Shown in pieces: positions 24,714 through 32,905 of a stretch of 36,558 nucleotides of DNA. Origin of the DNA: Holophagaceae bacterium. GTDB taxonomy: Bacteria > Acidobacteriota > Holophagae > Holophagales > Holophagaceae. The translations under genes were made by a program, and so were the position numbers. Each line of letters starts with the position of its first letter. Position 1 is the first letter of the stretch. The stretch covers positions 4,595 to 41,152 of the forward strand of contig PMJK01000025.1 of assembly GCA_003158505.1 (NCBI GenBank), given 5' to 3'. The notes below the pieces were generated by a model. The model saw only the letters and a program-made list of their open reading frames with translations, did no database searches and was not told the origin of the DNA.

Positions 24714-25085
24714 TCACCCTGCAAGGGCCTCGGCCACCTTGGCCACCAGGGTCGAGGCATCCACGGGCTTCATCAGAAATCCAGAAATTCCCATCTGCTG
24801 TATACGCTGCATGCTGAGGTCGTCGCGATGGGCCGAAATAACCAGGATGGGCAGATCCCGCAGGGCGGCATCCTCCCGGCAGGCCCGAACCAGGCTCTCT
24901 CCGGGACATTCCGGCATGAGGAAGTCGGCTAAGAGCAGGTCCACGGGAGTCCCCCGGAGCACTTTCAGCACCTCGAACAGCGACGTCGGCTCGATCTCCA
25001 CCGTTTCGTGGCCCTGAGCACGGAGAGCCCCGGCGGCAAATGCCCGGACCAGACGGCTGTCATCCACGATGGCGATGCGGGGCAT
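24714..25085 (-). CDS. Single-domain response regulator (CheY-like)
   Basis: The 123-aa protein is a receiver domain only: acidic pair Asp8/Asp9 (IVDDSR), phosphorylation site Asp54 (LLADFLMPE), Ser83 (VISAH) and Lys105 (FLMKPVD). There is no output domain, so it should work by phospho-dependent protein contacts or as a phosphate shuttle. GAGGAG lies 5 nt before the ATG at 25085; the longer ORF start is rejected. It sits downstream of dacB after 78 bp. The hybrid kinase in the same gene block is a possible partner, but this is not shown. Confidence 0.9.
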   Translation of the reverse strand: MPRIAIVDDSRLVRAFAAGALRAQGHETVEIEPTSLFEVLKVLRGTPVDLLLADFLMPECPGESLVRACREDAALRDLPILVISAHRDDLSMQRIQQMGISGFLMKPVDASTLVAKVAEALAG

Positions 25086-25163
25086 GTCATCTCCTCGGCT
25101 CCCATGGTCCATCAGAACCCAGGGATCAACAATGGGTCCTAGGGTCCGTTTTCAGGACAGGAC

Positions 25164-26306
25164 CTAGTTCGCCCAGCGGGAGACCTGTTCCCACACGTCA
25201 TCATCATTGGCAGGACCGTTGAGCAGGATGGCGAAGACGCGCACTTGCCCGTCCAGGGCTTGCAGGTAGCCGCAGAGACTGGTGACGCCATCCAGATGGC
25301 CCGTCTTCACCCGCACCCGGCGGGTGAGGTTGGCATCCTTCACCTTCAGCTTCCAGGGCTCGCCTCCGATGATCTTCAGGGAAGACACGTACTCCGGCCC
25401 CACCTCGAAGTCGTGGTAGGCGCCCCGCAGGATGATGGCCAGGGTGCGGGCGGAAAGGCGGTTGTCCTTGCTGAGCCCTGAACCATCCGTGATGCGCACA
25501 GCCTCCGGTCCGAGGTCGAAGGCCGTGCGGTAGAACTCCTGGATCCTCTTGACGCCCTGGGGCCAAGATCCCGCACCATAATTACGCACCAGCATCTCGA
25601 TCATGAAGTTGTTCGACCACTTGTTGATGTCCACGATCAAGGAACGCAGGGGGGGCGAGGACCAGACCAGGAGGCTGCGGGGAGTCCCCGAGCCCCCGGG
25701 TCTCCCTTCGAAGGCAATACCGGCTTCCGTAAGGATCCGGCGGATGATCTCCCGCGACTGGCGCTCCGGATCCGCTACCAGATGGCCATCCTCGTCACGG
25801 TTGAAGTTCACGGAAAGCGGCAGCACGGGGGGCAGTGTGTTCAGTGAGGTGTTCTCCCAGCCCTGGGGTTCCCGCTGGTCATCGAAGGCGCTCTGATCCA
25901 GACGGATGGAACCGGTGACCCGTTGCACACCCTGCTTTTTGAGGGCCTGGGCCAGCATCCAGATGCGCTCGCTGGTGAGCAGCGGATCCCCGCCGCCCTT
26001 GAAGACGAGATCACCCCATACCACACCGTCCTTCAGATCACCCCAGACTTCGGTCTCGAGGGTGAAGTCGGGTTTCAGCGTCTTGAGCAGGGCATAGGTT
26101 GTGACGGCCTTGGTGGTGCTGGCGGGCACCAGCGCCAAGTCCTCGTGGTGACGTTCAAGGACCTTCCCGGTGGCGGCATCCCATAGCCCTGCAGAAACCG
26201 TGATGCCCCTCCCCTCCAGCCGCCTCGCCCAACCCTGGACACCCTGGGCGGACAGGGCCATGGCCGAAAGGATGAGAGAGGTCAGGACTTTCCAAGGCAC
26301 ATTCAC
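25164..26306 (-). CDS. dacB: D-alanyl-D-alanine carboxypeptidase/endopeptidase (PBP4 family)
   Basis: The 380-aa protein has a signal peptide (about 1-20, ending MALSAQ) and the three penicillin-binding motifs: SxxK as Ser63-Thr-Thr-Lys66, SxN as SNN in DINKWSNNFM, and KTG in VRVKTGHLDG. It should trim or cut peptidoglycan cross-links in the periplasm. At 380 residues it is shorter than E. coli PBP4 (about 477), so the inserted domain II is probably reduced. The start is a GTG that overlaps the stop of the upstream pseudopilin gene by 4 bp (GTGA), indicating coupled translation. Confidence 0.9.
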   Translation of the reverse strand: MNVPWKVLTSLILSAMALSAQGVQGWARRLEGRGITVSAGLWDAATGKVLERHHEDLALVPASTTKAVTTYALLKTLKPDFTLETEVWGDLKDGVVWGDLVFKGGGDPLLTSERIWMLAQALKKQGVQRVTGSIRLDQSAFDDQREPQGWENTSLNTLPPVLPLSVNFNRDEDGHLVADPERQSREIIRRILTEAGIAFEGRPGGSGTPRSLLVWSSPPLRSLIVDINKWSNNFMIEMLVRNYGAGSWPQGVKRIQEFYRTAFDLGPEAVRITDGSGLSKDNRLSARTLAIILRGAYHDFEVGPEYVSSLKIIGGEPWKLKVKDANLTRRVRVKTGHLDGVTSLCGYLQALDGQVRVFAILLNGPANDDDVWEQVSRWAN

Positions 26307-26851
26307 TGCTTCGGCACTGTGGGCGTGACCGCCGTACCACCTGCCTGGGATAGGCCAGGGACGTTGCCGGGAACATTACCGAGGGCATTGCCGACGGCAT
26401 CCGGGACGCCCAGCAGGTTCTGAGCCGCACTGAATTGCCAGTCCCGCACCAGTTCCTTGCCCTGATAGATGTGGATGCCATTCAGGAGGCTTTTGCTGCG
26501 CACGCCGACGATGGGGAGCCCTTCCTTGTTTCCGGAGGCCCCCGGCTGGACCTGGGTGATGTAATCCCACTCGCCATCCGGGGTCATCGGATCCTTGTAC
26601 TTCTGGCGGAGGATGCGGGGGCGGACCTTCATCACCTCCTCGAGGTCGGTGGGGTACCGCTTGGTCTTGGCCGAGTAGGTCATGAGGGCCGCAGCGATCG
26701 CTTCTCCCCGGAAGATCAGCTCGGATTCATTCTCACGCTGCACCTCGGCGGTCACGGCCGGGGCCGTCTTCATGAGCATCAGCCCCATCACCACGACCAT
26801 GGCCAGGGCCAGGGCCATGGTGAATCCACGCTGGGATCGGGTGAACGACAT
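26303..26851 (-). CDS. Type II secretion / type IV pilin-like pseudopilin
   Basis: The 182-aa protein starts MSFTRSQRGFTMALALAMVV: a basic leader, a Gly-Phe prepilin peptidase site and a roughly 20-residue hydrophobic helix. The usual Glu at position +5 is absent (Leu there), as seen in minor pseudopilins such as GspK. The C-terminal part has a KYKDPMTPDGEWDYITQ segment like the calcium-binding region of major pseudopilins, and a Gly/Pro/Asn-rich tail. No other secretion genes are near. GGAG lies 5 nt before the ATG. Its stop overlaps the dacB start, so the two are co-expressed. Confidence 0.75.
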   Translation of the reverse strand: MSFTRSQRGFTMALALAMVVVMGLMLMKTAPAVTAEVQRENESELIFRGEAIAAALMTYSAKTKRYPTDLEEVMKVRPRILRQKYKDPMTPDGEWDYITQVQPGASGNKEGLPIVGVRSKSLLNGIHIYQGKELVRDWQFSAAQNLLGVPDAVGNALGNVPGNVPGLSQAGGTAVTPTVPKQ

Positions 26852-26874
26852 GAAGACTCCTGGGCTGCAGGGTA

Positions 26875-28743
26875 CTACCCTCGCTCACCCTTTCGTGTCA
26901 TGAGCTTGGAAAAGGCTTCCACGATCTTGGGATCGAACTGGGCCCCGGATTCGTTCTGAAGCTCCTCCTGCACCTGCCGATCGTCCATGGGCGGCCGGTA
27001 CCCATTGCCGCTGGTCATCACTTCGTAGGCCTCGATCAGGCCGATGATGCGACTCCCGTTGGGAATGGCCGTTCCCTTCAGGCCCTCCGGGTAGCCCCGT
27101 CCGTCCCAGCGTTCGTGGTGATGCCGGATCATCTTCACCACCTCGAATGGGAAGCGCAGATCCTTCAGGAACACCGCCGCCAGCTCAGGATGATTGCGGA
27201 TCTTTCTCCGTTCCTCGCCGTTCAGGTCCGGCTTGCTCAGCATGGCCGGGTCCAGCATCAGCAGACCCACGTCGTGCAGGACGGCTGCGATGCTGACCGC
27301 CTCGACCTCCTCGGTGGGAAGTTCGAGCATCAGCGCCAGGTCCCGCGCCAGCCGGGCCGTGGCGAGGCTGTGGGACCGGAGGCTAGGCAACCGGGTCTCG
27401 CTCGACTGGAGGATCCGGTGGCTGACGGACAGGAAGGCGCGATGGTAGCGCTCATGAAGGCGGGCCTCCTGCATGTGAAGGCCCAGGATGCGACCCAACT
27501 GCTGGATGGCCTGGGTCTCTGAACTCGAGAAGGGCTGGTCCTCCTGGCGGAACACCAGCATCAGGTCGTGACCCAGTGGTGCCTCATTGATCAGGAGCGG
27601 CATGTAAGTCGCGAAGGCGCCTTTGATCTCGGGCGCTTCCGTCATGCCGGCGCGGGTGATGAGCTGGAGGCCCTGCTCCTGGACAGCCGGCAGCTGGAAC
27701 GTGGCATGGGCGAGGATCTGCTGCTGAAGACCCGCAGACAGGGGAAGCGTGCTGTAGGCGAGGATCGGACGGATCTCCTCGGGATTCTCAATCCAGAGCG
27801 CCACTGCGGAGACGGTAAGGATCTCGCTCAGCAGGCCGGCGATCTCCCAGAAGAAGGCCCTCTGCTCTGGAGGCACCATCCCGCGCTTCCGCTCCATTCT
27901 CGGGGTTTGGGGCGCCACCCAGCTGCTGAGGGAGTGGTCCGCCTCCCAGGGAAGCGCCACGTAGCCATCCTGACCCCCTGAAAAGCCGTACATCCGCTCC
28001 TGATCTGAGGGGCCGGTCGAGAGGATGTGGAATTCCGGCGTCCCCATGGGTGGCGTCGTTACGGGGCCCGACGGCAGCAGGTGCTCGGCCATGGGAGCCA
28101 CTTCGTCGATGACCTTGGAGGCCGTAGGCAGGCCCTCCGGCACGATTCCCGGGAGTATGAACGTTCCAGGAGGGGGAGTGGCCAGAAAATCCGGTCTCGG
28201 GGGCACCGGGTCGGGTCGGGAATTCGCGCCATAAAGCCTGAATTCGCGGAGGGCCTGAATGAGATCCTCGCAAATGGCCAGGGTGGGTGGTCCATCCCGT
28301 TCCACCTCGAAGGTGCCACCCTTGATGCGGTCACGCTGGATCAGCAGTCCCACCCAGTCGCCCGCCAGGTATACGGGCGTTATGAGATACCGCGGCCATT
28401 CGCCGCCTTGGCCGAAGGCCGCCAATTCTGGCAGTTCGGAGGCATCATTCACCACGAAGGAACGCCGGATTCGCTGCACCTGTACCAGCAGAGGGTGGCT
28501 TGCGGGGATGGCCACGGGCGGCCGCGTTCCGCGGGGCCACCCGTAGAAACTCACCACCTCGAAGCCTCCCAGTTCCGGTGCCCGCAGGTAGAGCGCACCC
28601 TTGGTGCTACCCACTTCCTCGAGACAGCGGTAGAGCACCTGGGAGCACCGATTGGCGAGTGCCTCGCCAAGGATCAGGCTGGACGCGAACATGGGCGTGA
28701 GGTTCCTGGTTTGAGATGGGGGAAACCCCATCAGCAGGGCCAT
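26875..28743 (-). CDS. GAF-like and HD-GYP-type phosphodiesterase
   Basis: The 622-aa protein has two GAF-like regions (about 20-165 and 300-430), joined by a Pro-rich linker, and a C-terminal HD-GYP domain. The latter shows HD in AAVLHDVGLLML, a HHHERWDGRGYPEGL block holding the GYP motif, and a variant EAYEVMTSGNGYRP where an Asp is usual in the DAxDAM motif. HD-GYP enzymes degrade cyclic di-GMP; the substituted metal-region residue could alter activity. There is no membrane segment. The ATG at 28743 has a weak ribosome site, and ATGs at 28731 and 28692 are alternatives. It is 63 bp downstream of the FabD-like gene, possibly in the same transcript. Confidence 0.87.
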   Translation of the reverse strand: MALLMGFPPSQTRNLTPMFASSLILGEALANRCSQVLYRCLEEVGSTKGALYLRAPELGGFEVVSFYGWPRGTRPPVAIPASHPLLVQVQRIRRSFVVNDASELPELAAFGQGGEWPRYLITPVYLAGDWVGLLIQRDRIKGGTFEVERDGPPTLAICEDLIQALREFRLYGANSRPDPVPPRPDFLATPPPGTFILPGIVPEGLPTASKVIDEVAPMAEHLLPSGPVTTPPMGTPEFHILSTGPSDQERMYGFSGGQDGYVALPWEADHSLSSWVAPQTPRMERKRGMVPPEQRAFFWEIAGLLSEILTVSAVALWIENPEEIRPILAYSTLPLSAGLQQQILAHATFQLPAVQEQGLQLITRAGMTEAPEIKGAFATYMPLLINEAPLGHDLMLVFRQEDQPFSSSETQAIQQLGRILGLHMQEARLHERYHRAFLSVSHRILQSSETRLPSLRSHSLATARLARDLALMLELPTEEVEAVSIAAVLHDVGLLMLDPAMLSKPDLNGEERRKIRNHPELAAVFLKDLRFPFEVVKMIRHHHERWDGRGYPEGLKGTAIPNGSRIIGLIEAYEVMTSGNGYRPPMDDRQVQEELQNESGAQFDPKIVEAFSKLMTRKGERG

Positions 28744-28806
28744 TGAGACCCGAGTACCGAATCGGCCAATGGATAGGGTGTCCTTAGATATGAATCTCCA
28801 CTGCCG

Positions 28807-29727
28807 TCAGGCCTGCTCAGGCTGAGACTGGAGGCTGGCCACCTGGAAGCTCCGTTCGGCCCAGCGGGTCAATCCGGCAAGCTGGGTGCCGTGGCCGCAT
28901 TCAGCCAGGGGCGAACCCAGCACCCGCAGCCGCGCCACCACCGCCAGCCAGTCCACAGGCAGGGCCACCGAGGCCAGGCCCTCGTCCCAGGCTTCAGGAC
29001 CGGTCGAGAGCATCCGGCCGTCGAAGTGGGAGATCAAAGGGAAGGCCGGCGCGGCCGGTCTCGCCGTCGCCATCCGTCGTGAGATGGCTGGAAGCAGGGC
29101 CACCATGTGAGGACCGTGCAGCGGGTGCCTGACTGGCAGCAGCCCCGCCTTGAGCGCCAGCGGTTGAAGGGCGGCCACCAGGGGCTCCAACTCGTCCACG
29201 GGTCCCGAGACCGTGAACTGCGCCTGGCCATTGCGGTTGGACAGCGCCAGGGTTGGATGGACCAGCAGGGCCTTCCGAACTTCCAACTCAGGCACACCGA
29301 TGACGAAGGCCATGCCCATGGGCCGACCTGCAAAGGCAGCCTCGCTCGCGTCCTCCACGGCGGACAGCAGGTCCAGCGCGGTTTCGATGGGAACCACGCC
29401 TGCCGCCACCAGGGCCGAATAGAAGCCCATGCTGTGACCGGCCGCCGCCACCGGAAGGGACAGCCCCGCCTCGCGCCAGACGTGGAATACGCCCACGGAG
29501 TGGGCCAGCACCGCACAGGGGGCATGGCGCTGGAACCGGAGATCCTCCAGGGGACCCTCCGCCATGAGGCGCCGCAGGGGATAGCCCGTGTGGACCTCGG
29601 CCGCGCGAACGGTGGTCGCCCAGGCCTCCCGTGCCTCCCAGCCGGCGGACATGCTGACGGCCTCAGTGCCCTGGCCAGGGAAGAGGAGGACGGGTGCGGA
29701 ACCGGGCATGAACCTGGAGGCTTTCAT
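28807..29727 (-). CDS. FabD-like acyltransferase (malonyl transferase family)
   Basis: The 306-aa protein has FPGQGTE (16-22), nucleophile Ser99 in AGHSMGFYSAL and an active-site His204 in HPLHGPHM, so it is an acyl carrier protein acyltransferase by family. The Arg of FabD that binds the malonyl carboxylate (in the VEMRGKFMQ segment of E. coli) is missing: the aligned stretch here is LLSAVEDASEAAF. It may therefore transfer a different acyl group. There are no fatty-acid synthesis genes beside it; it overlaps the hybrid kinase stop by 4 bp (ATGA). I do not give a fabD symbol for this reason. Confidence 0.82.
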   Translation of the reverse strand: MKASRFMPGSAPVLLFPGQGTEAVSMSAGWEAREAWATTVRAAEVHTGYPLRRLMAEGPLEDLRFQRHAPCAVLAHSVGVFHVWREAGLSLPVAAAGHSMGFYSALVAAGVVPIETALDLLSAVEDASEAAFAGRPMGMAFVIGVPELEVRKALLVHPTLALSNRNGQAQFTVSGPVDELEPLVAALQPLALKAGLLPVRHPLHGPHMVALLPAISRRMATARPAAPAFPLISHFDGRMLSTGPEAWDEGLASVALPVDWLAVVARLRVLGSPLAECGHGTQLAGLTRWAERSFQVASLQSQPEQA

Positions 29728-32018
29728 GGGGGATCCGCGGTCCCCTCGCCAGGCGCGAGGACTTGGCTGATCTTCTCGGCCAGCTTGGCCACGTTGAAGG
29801 GCTTCTGGATGAATCCGTTGCAGCCCTCGGCCAGGAGTGCGTCGACGTCACCTCCCAGGCTGTAGCCGCTCGCCAGGATGATGGGAATGTGCGGATCCAT
29901 AGCCCGGAGACGGTGGAAGGTCTCCTTTCCGTTCATGCCGGGCATGATCATGTCCAACAGCACCAGTTTAATCTTTCCCCGGTTTTCCTGGAAGATCGCC
30001 AAGGCCTCCTCCCCGCTCTCAGCCTTGAGGACCCCGTAGCCAATCATCTCCAGCATGGCCTTGCTCACGGTCCGGATGATCTCCTGATCATCCACCACCA
30101 GCACCGTACCTTCCCCCTGATGGGTGCCCTTCAGGCGGCGTTTCTCCCGGGCGACCACCGAGGCTTTGGATCGAGGGAGGGCGCAGATAAAGGTGGAGCC
30201 CTGCCCCAACTGACTCTGGACCCGGATCAGCCCTCGATGGTTCTTCAGGATGCCGTAGACCGAGGCCAGCCCAAGGCCCGAACCTCCGCCCAGGTCCTTG
30301 GTCGTGAAGAAGGGATCAAAGATGCGGGCTTGGGTGGCTTCATCCATGCCAATGCCAGTGTCCCGGACTTCCACTTCCACATACCACCCTGCGGGCAGCT
30401 CGAAGGGCTTGGTCAGGTCCTCCGGGTAGGCCTTCTGCCCGGTTCTCACAGTGAGGGTCCCTCCCTCAGGCATGGCCTGGGTCGCGTTGACGAAGAGGTT
30501 GATGAGCACCTGCTCGATCTGCCCCCGGTCGCAGTCCGCGACGCATTCCCCGTCCTGTAGGTCCAGCACCACCTCGATCTCCCGCTTCGTCCGACCGAAG
30601 AGGTCCACGGCGCTCTGGACAATCTGATTGAGATCCCATGGCTTCGTCTCGTAGGTGCCGCCGCGGGCGAAACCCAGGAGCTGGCGGGTGAGTCCCCGGG
30701 CGCTATCGATCTGCTGCTCGATGGTCTGGAGCTGCTCGTACTCCAGGGTTCCCGGGTCTTTGCCCGCCTGGAGTATGGAGACATAGCCCAGGATGCCCGC
30801 CAGCAGGTTATTGAAATCGTGGGCGATCCCCCCGGCCAGGGTTCCGATGGCCTCCATCTTCTGGGAGCGGAAGAGCTGCCCCTGGAGGCTGCGGCGTTCC
30901 GAGATGTCCTGGACGAAGCACAGGAGGGCCGGATCCTGATCCCAGCGGATGGCCACACAGGTCACATCCACCCAGAGGGGTTCCTTGGCATGGCGCTCCA
31001 TCCGCAAACCTTCCCGGATCACCGGCATATTGGAGGCCTCTGCCCGGGCCAAGAGATCCAGGAAGGCCATGCGGTCATCCTCGGCCACCAGATCCGCGAA
31101 CACGGCGTCCTTGAGCTCAACCCTCTCGTAGCCCGTCAACTGCTGAAGCACGGGGTTCCAGAAGCGGATCCGGCCGTCCCTGAGCACGAAGATGGCCTCC
31201 GTGGCGTTATCTAGGACCAGGCGGTACCGTTCTTCCGAGCGCTGCAACTCCTGGGTCCGCTCCTCAACCCGGGCTTCCAGTTTCTCGTTCAGGCGCTTCA
31301 GGGACTCGGCCGTGGCGTTGAAGGAATCCGCCAGCTGCTCCACTTCATCTCCAGTGTGGACCGAGGCCCGGGCCTCCCACTCGCCCCTTCGGATCCGTTC
31401 TGCCGCATCCTTTAGGTTCAGCAAGGGATCCGTGAGCCGCCGGGTGAAGAACCCGGCCAGGAGGACAGAAAGGGCCATGCACGCGGCCCCGATGGCCAGG
31501 GTGCCGAGGTACATGCTTCGGATCTGGGCATCCACGGCCTTCATGGAGATGCCGACCTGGATCCACCCCCATTCCAGGTCGAAAAAACGGACCGGGAAGG
31601 CATGGTGGAAGACCCGCTCTCCAGTCAGGGGATTCCTGTCGATCATGCGGTTGGTATGGTCCTCCAGCCACTGGTTGGCCGGCAGGGAGAGATCGATCTC
31701 CTCCCATTTATCCTTCAGGTTCAAGGTGCTCGTGCCTCCCCGCCGCGAGGTCACCAGGTACTGGATCCCCGGGTTCTCCCTGAGGACCAGGGCATTGGTA
31801 TCCACGATGCTCGCAAAGTCCTCCTGGATGTAGGTGGACTGGTTGATCCCCACGATGGAGGCGAGGGTACCGTGGATCTCGGTCTCCATGGATCTCAGCA
31901 GGGTGGCCCGCTGCCGGGGGATCACGAACAAGGTGAACAGCCCCACGGTGACCACGGGCACCAGCAGGAACATGCTGAAGGTCCTGGCGAACAGGCCTGT
32001 CTTCCGGGCCGCAGTCAC
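29724..32018 (-). CDS. Hybrid sensor histidine kinase
   Basis: The 764-aa protein has TM1 (about 12-33), a periplasmic sensor region (about 34-170), TM2 (about 171-192), HAMP (about 193-245), a coiled coil, PAS (about 262-372), the phosphoacceptor His400 (GGIAHDFNNLLAG), an HATPase domain with VLINLFVNATQAM and DTGIGM motifs, and a C-terminal receiver with Asp689 (LLDMIMPG). The GTG start overlaps the stop of the upstream binding-protein gene by 4 bp (GTGA), so the periplasmic binding protein is probably its ligand-sensing partner. The receiver may pass phosphate on to a separate protein, since no DNA-binding regulator is in the block. Confidence 0.93.
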   Translation of the reverse strand: MTAARKTGLFARTFSMFLLVPVVTVGLFTLFVIPRQRATLLRSMETEIHGTLASIVGINQSTYIQEDFASIVDTNALVLRENPGIQYLVTSRRGGTSTLNLKDKWEEIDLSLPANQWLEDHTNRMIDRNPLTGERVFHHAFPVRFFDLEWGWIQVGISMKAVDAQIRSMYLGTLAIGAACMALSVLLAGFFTRRLTDPLLNLKDAAERIRRGEWEARASVHTGDEVEQLADSFNATAESLKRLNEKLEARVEERTQELQRSEERYRLVLDNATEAIFVLRDGRIRFWNPVLQQLTGYERVELKDAVFADLVAEDDRMAFLDLLARAEASNMPVIREGLRMERHAKEPLWVDVTCVAIRWDQDPALLCFVQDISERRSLQGQLFRSQKMEAIGTLAGGIAHDFNNLLAGILGYVSILQAGKDPGTLEYEQLQTIEQQIDSARGLTRQLLGFARGGTYETKPWDLNQIVQSAVDLFGRTKREIEVVLDLQDGECVADCDRGQIEQVLINLFVNATQAMPEGGTLTVRTGQKAYPEDLTKPFELPAGWYVEVEVRDTGIGMDEATQARIFDPFFTTKDLGGGSGLGLASVYGILKNHRGLIRVQSQLGQGSTFICALPRSKASVVAREKRRLKGTHQGEGTVLVVDDQEIIRTVSKAMLEMIGYGVLKAESGEEALAIFQENRGKIKLVLLDMIMPGMNGKETFHRLRAMDPHIPIILASGYSLGGDVDALLAEGCNGFIQKPFNVAKLAEKISQVLAPGEGTADPP

Positions 32019-32905
32019 AAGAGCCGCCCCTTCTTCTGGCGGTACTCCCGGTAGAGCCGGCGAGTGTCCGCCAGGTCCGCCTCCGTGGCCTTACGCAACT
32101 CCGACGCTTGGAACATGTTCAGGAACTGCGCGCCCCGGGGATAGTTCTTCAGCTCGTTGACGGCATCCAGGATGCGCTGCCTCATGTAGTCTGGATAGTC
32201 CTTGCGATAGACCGCCACAGTCCCCTGCAGCAGGGGAGAAGTAGCCAGGATTCGCACCTTGCGGCCGATCTGGGGGTTCATGGCGATCGTGGTCCGGTAT
32301 GCCTCTTCCGTCACTACACAGGCCTCGGCACTGCCGAAAAAGACGGCGCTGAGGGCCTGGGAGCCCTTGGACCTGGCCTCCGTCGAGACAAAGAACCGAT
32401 CCATCTCTGGCAGCCCCTGCTGGAGCAGGGCGTGGTTCAGGAAGAGCAGTCCCACGGAATCGTTCTTCACATGGCTTAAGCGGAGGTTCTTCAGCGATCG
32501 GAGCTGGTGGGCCGGCAGGCCCGCCTGGATCACTAGAAGGTAATGCTGGGCCCCCCCCGTCCCTGATGTTGAGACCAGCGCCAGGTCTGCATTCAGGAGT
32601 GCTTCCACCTTGAAGTAATCCACGGTGGGAAGGACCGCGAGATCCACACTGCCAGACCGCATGGCCTCGATCAGCGCCTCCGGCGTGGCGTAAATGTCCG
32701 TGGCAATGCTGTCGATGCCCTTGATGTTGCGCTTAATCTCCTCGCCCCAGATGGCCAGGGCCGCTCTGGCATCCTGCATGGCCACGTCGGGAAAGGTGGC
32801 CTGGGAGAAGGCCACGTTCACGCGGTTGGGCCCGGCCCCGGAGAGGGGGCCCATCAGACCCGCCACCAGGCAATAGCAGATGGGAAAGAATCTAGTGCGT
32901 CTCAC
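32015..32905 (-). CDS. PhnD-like phosphate/phosphonate-type periplasmic binding protein
   Basis: The 296-aa protein has a signal sequence (about 1-24) and the PhnD-like fold pattern: NVAFSQATFPDVAMQDARAA, then a DLAVLPTVDYF strand, LRLSHVKNDSVGLLFLNHAL, and SAEACVVTEEAYRT. Members bind phosphonates, phosphite, phosphate or related oxyanions, and several serve as sensor inputs rather than transport components. There is no ABC permease next to it. It overlaps the kinase gene by 4 bp and the TolC stop by 14 bp. The start is GTG. A sensory role for an oxyanion is inferred. Confidence 0.82.
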   Translation of the reverse strand: MRRTRFFPICYCLVAGLMGPLSGAGPNRVNVAFSQATFPDVAMQDARAALAIWGEEIKRNIKGIDSIATDIYATPEALIEAMRSGSVDLAVLPTVDYFKVEALLNADLALVSTSGTGGAQHYLLVIQAGLPAHQLRSLKNLRLSHVKNDSVGLLFLNHALLQQGLPEMDRFFVSTEARSKGSQALSAVFFGSAEACVVTEEAYRTTIAMNPQIGRKVRILATSPLLQGTVAVYRKDYPDYMRQRILDAVNELKNYPRGAQFLNMFQASELRKATEADLADTRRLYREYRQKKGRLL

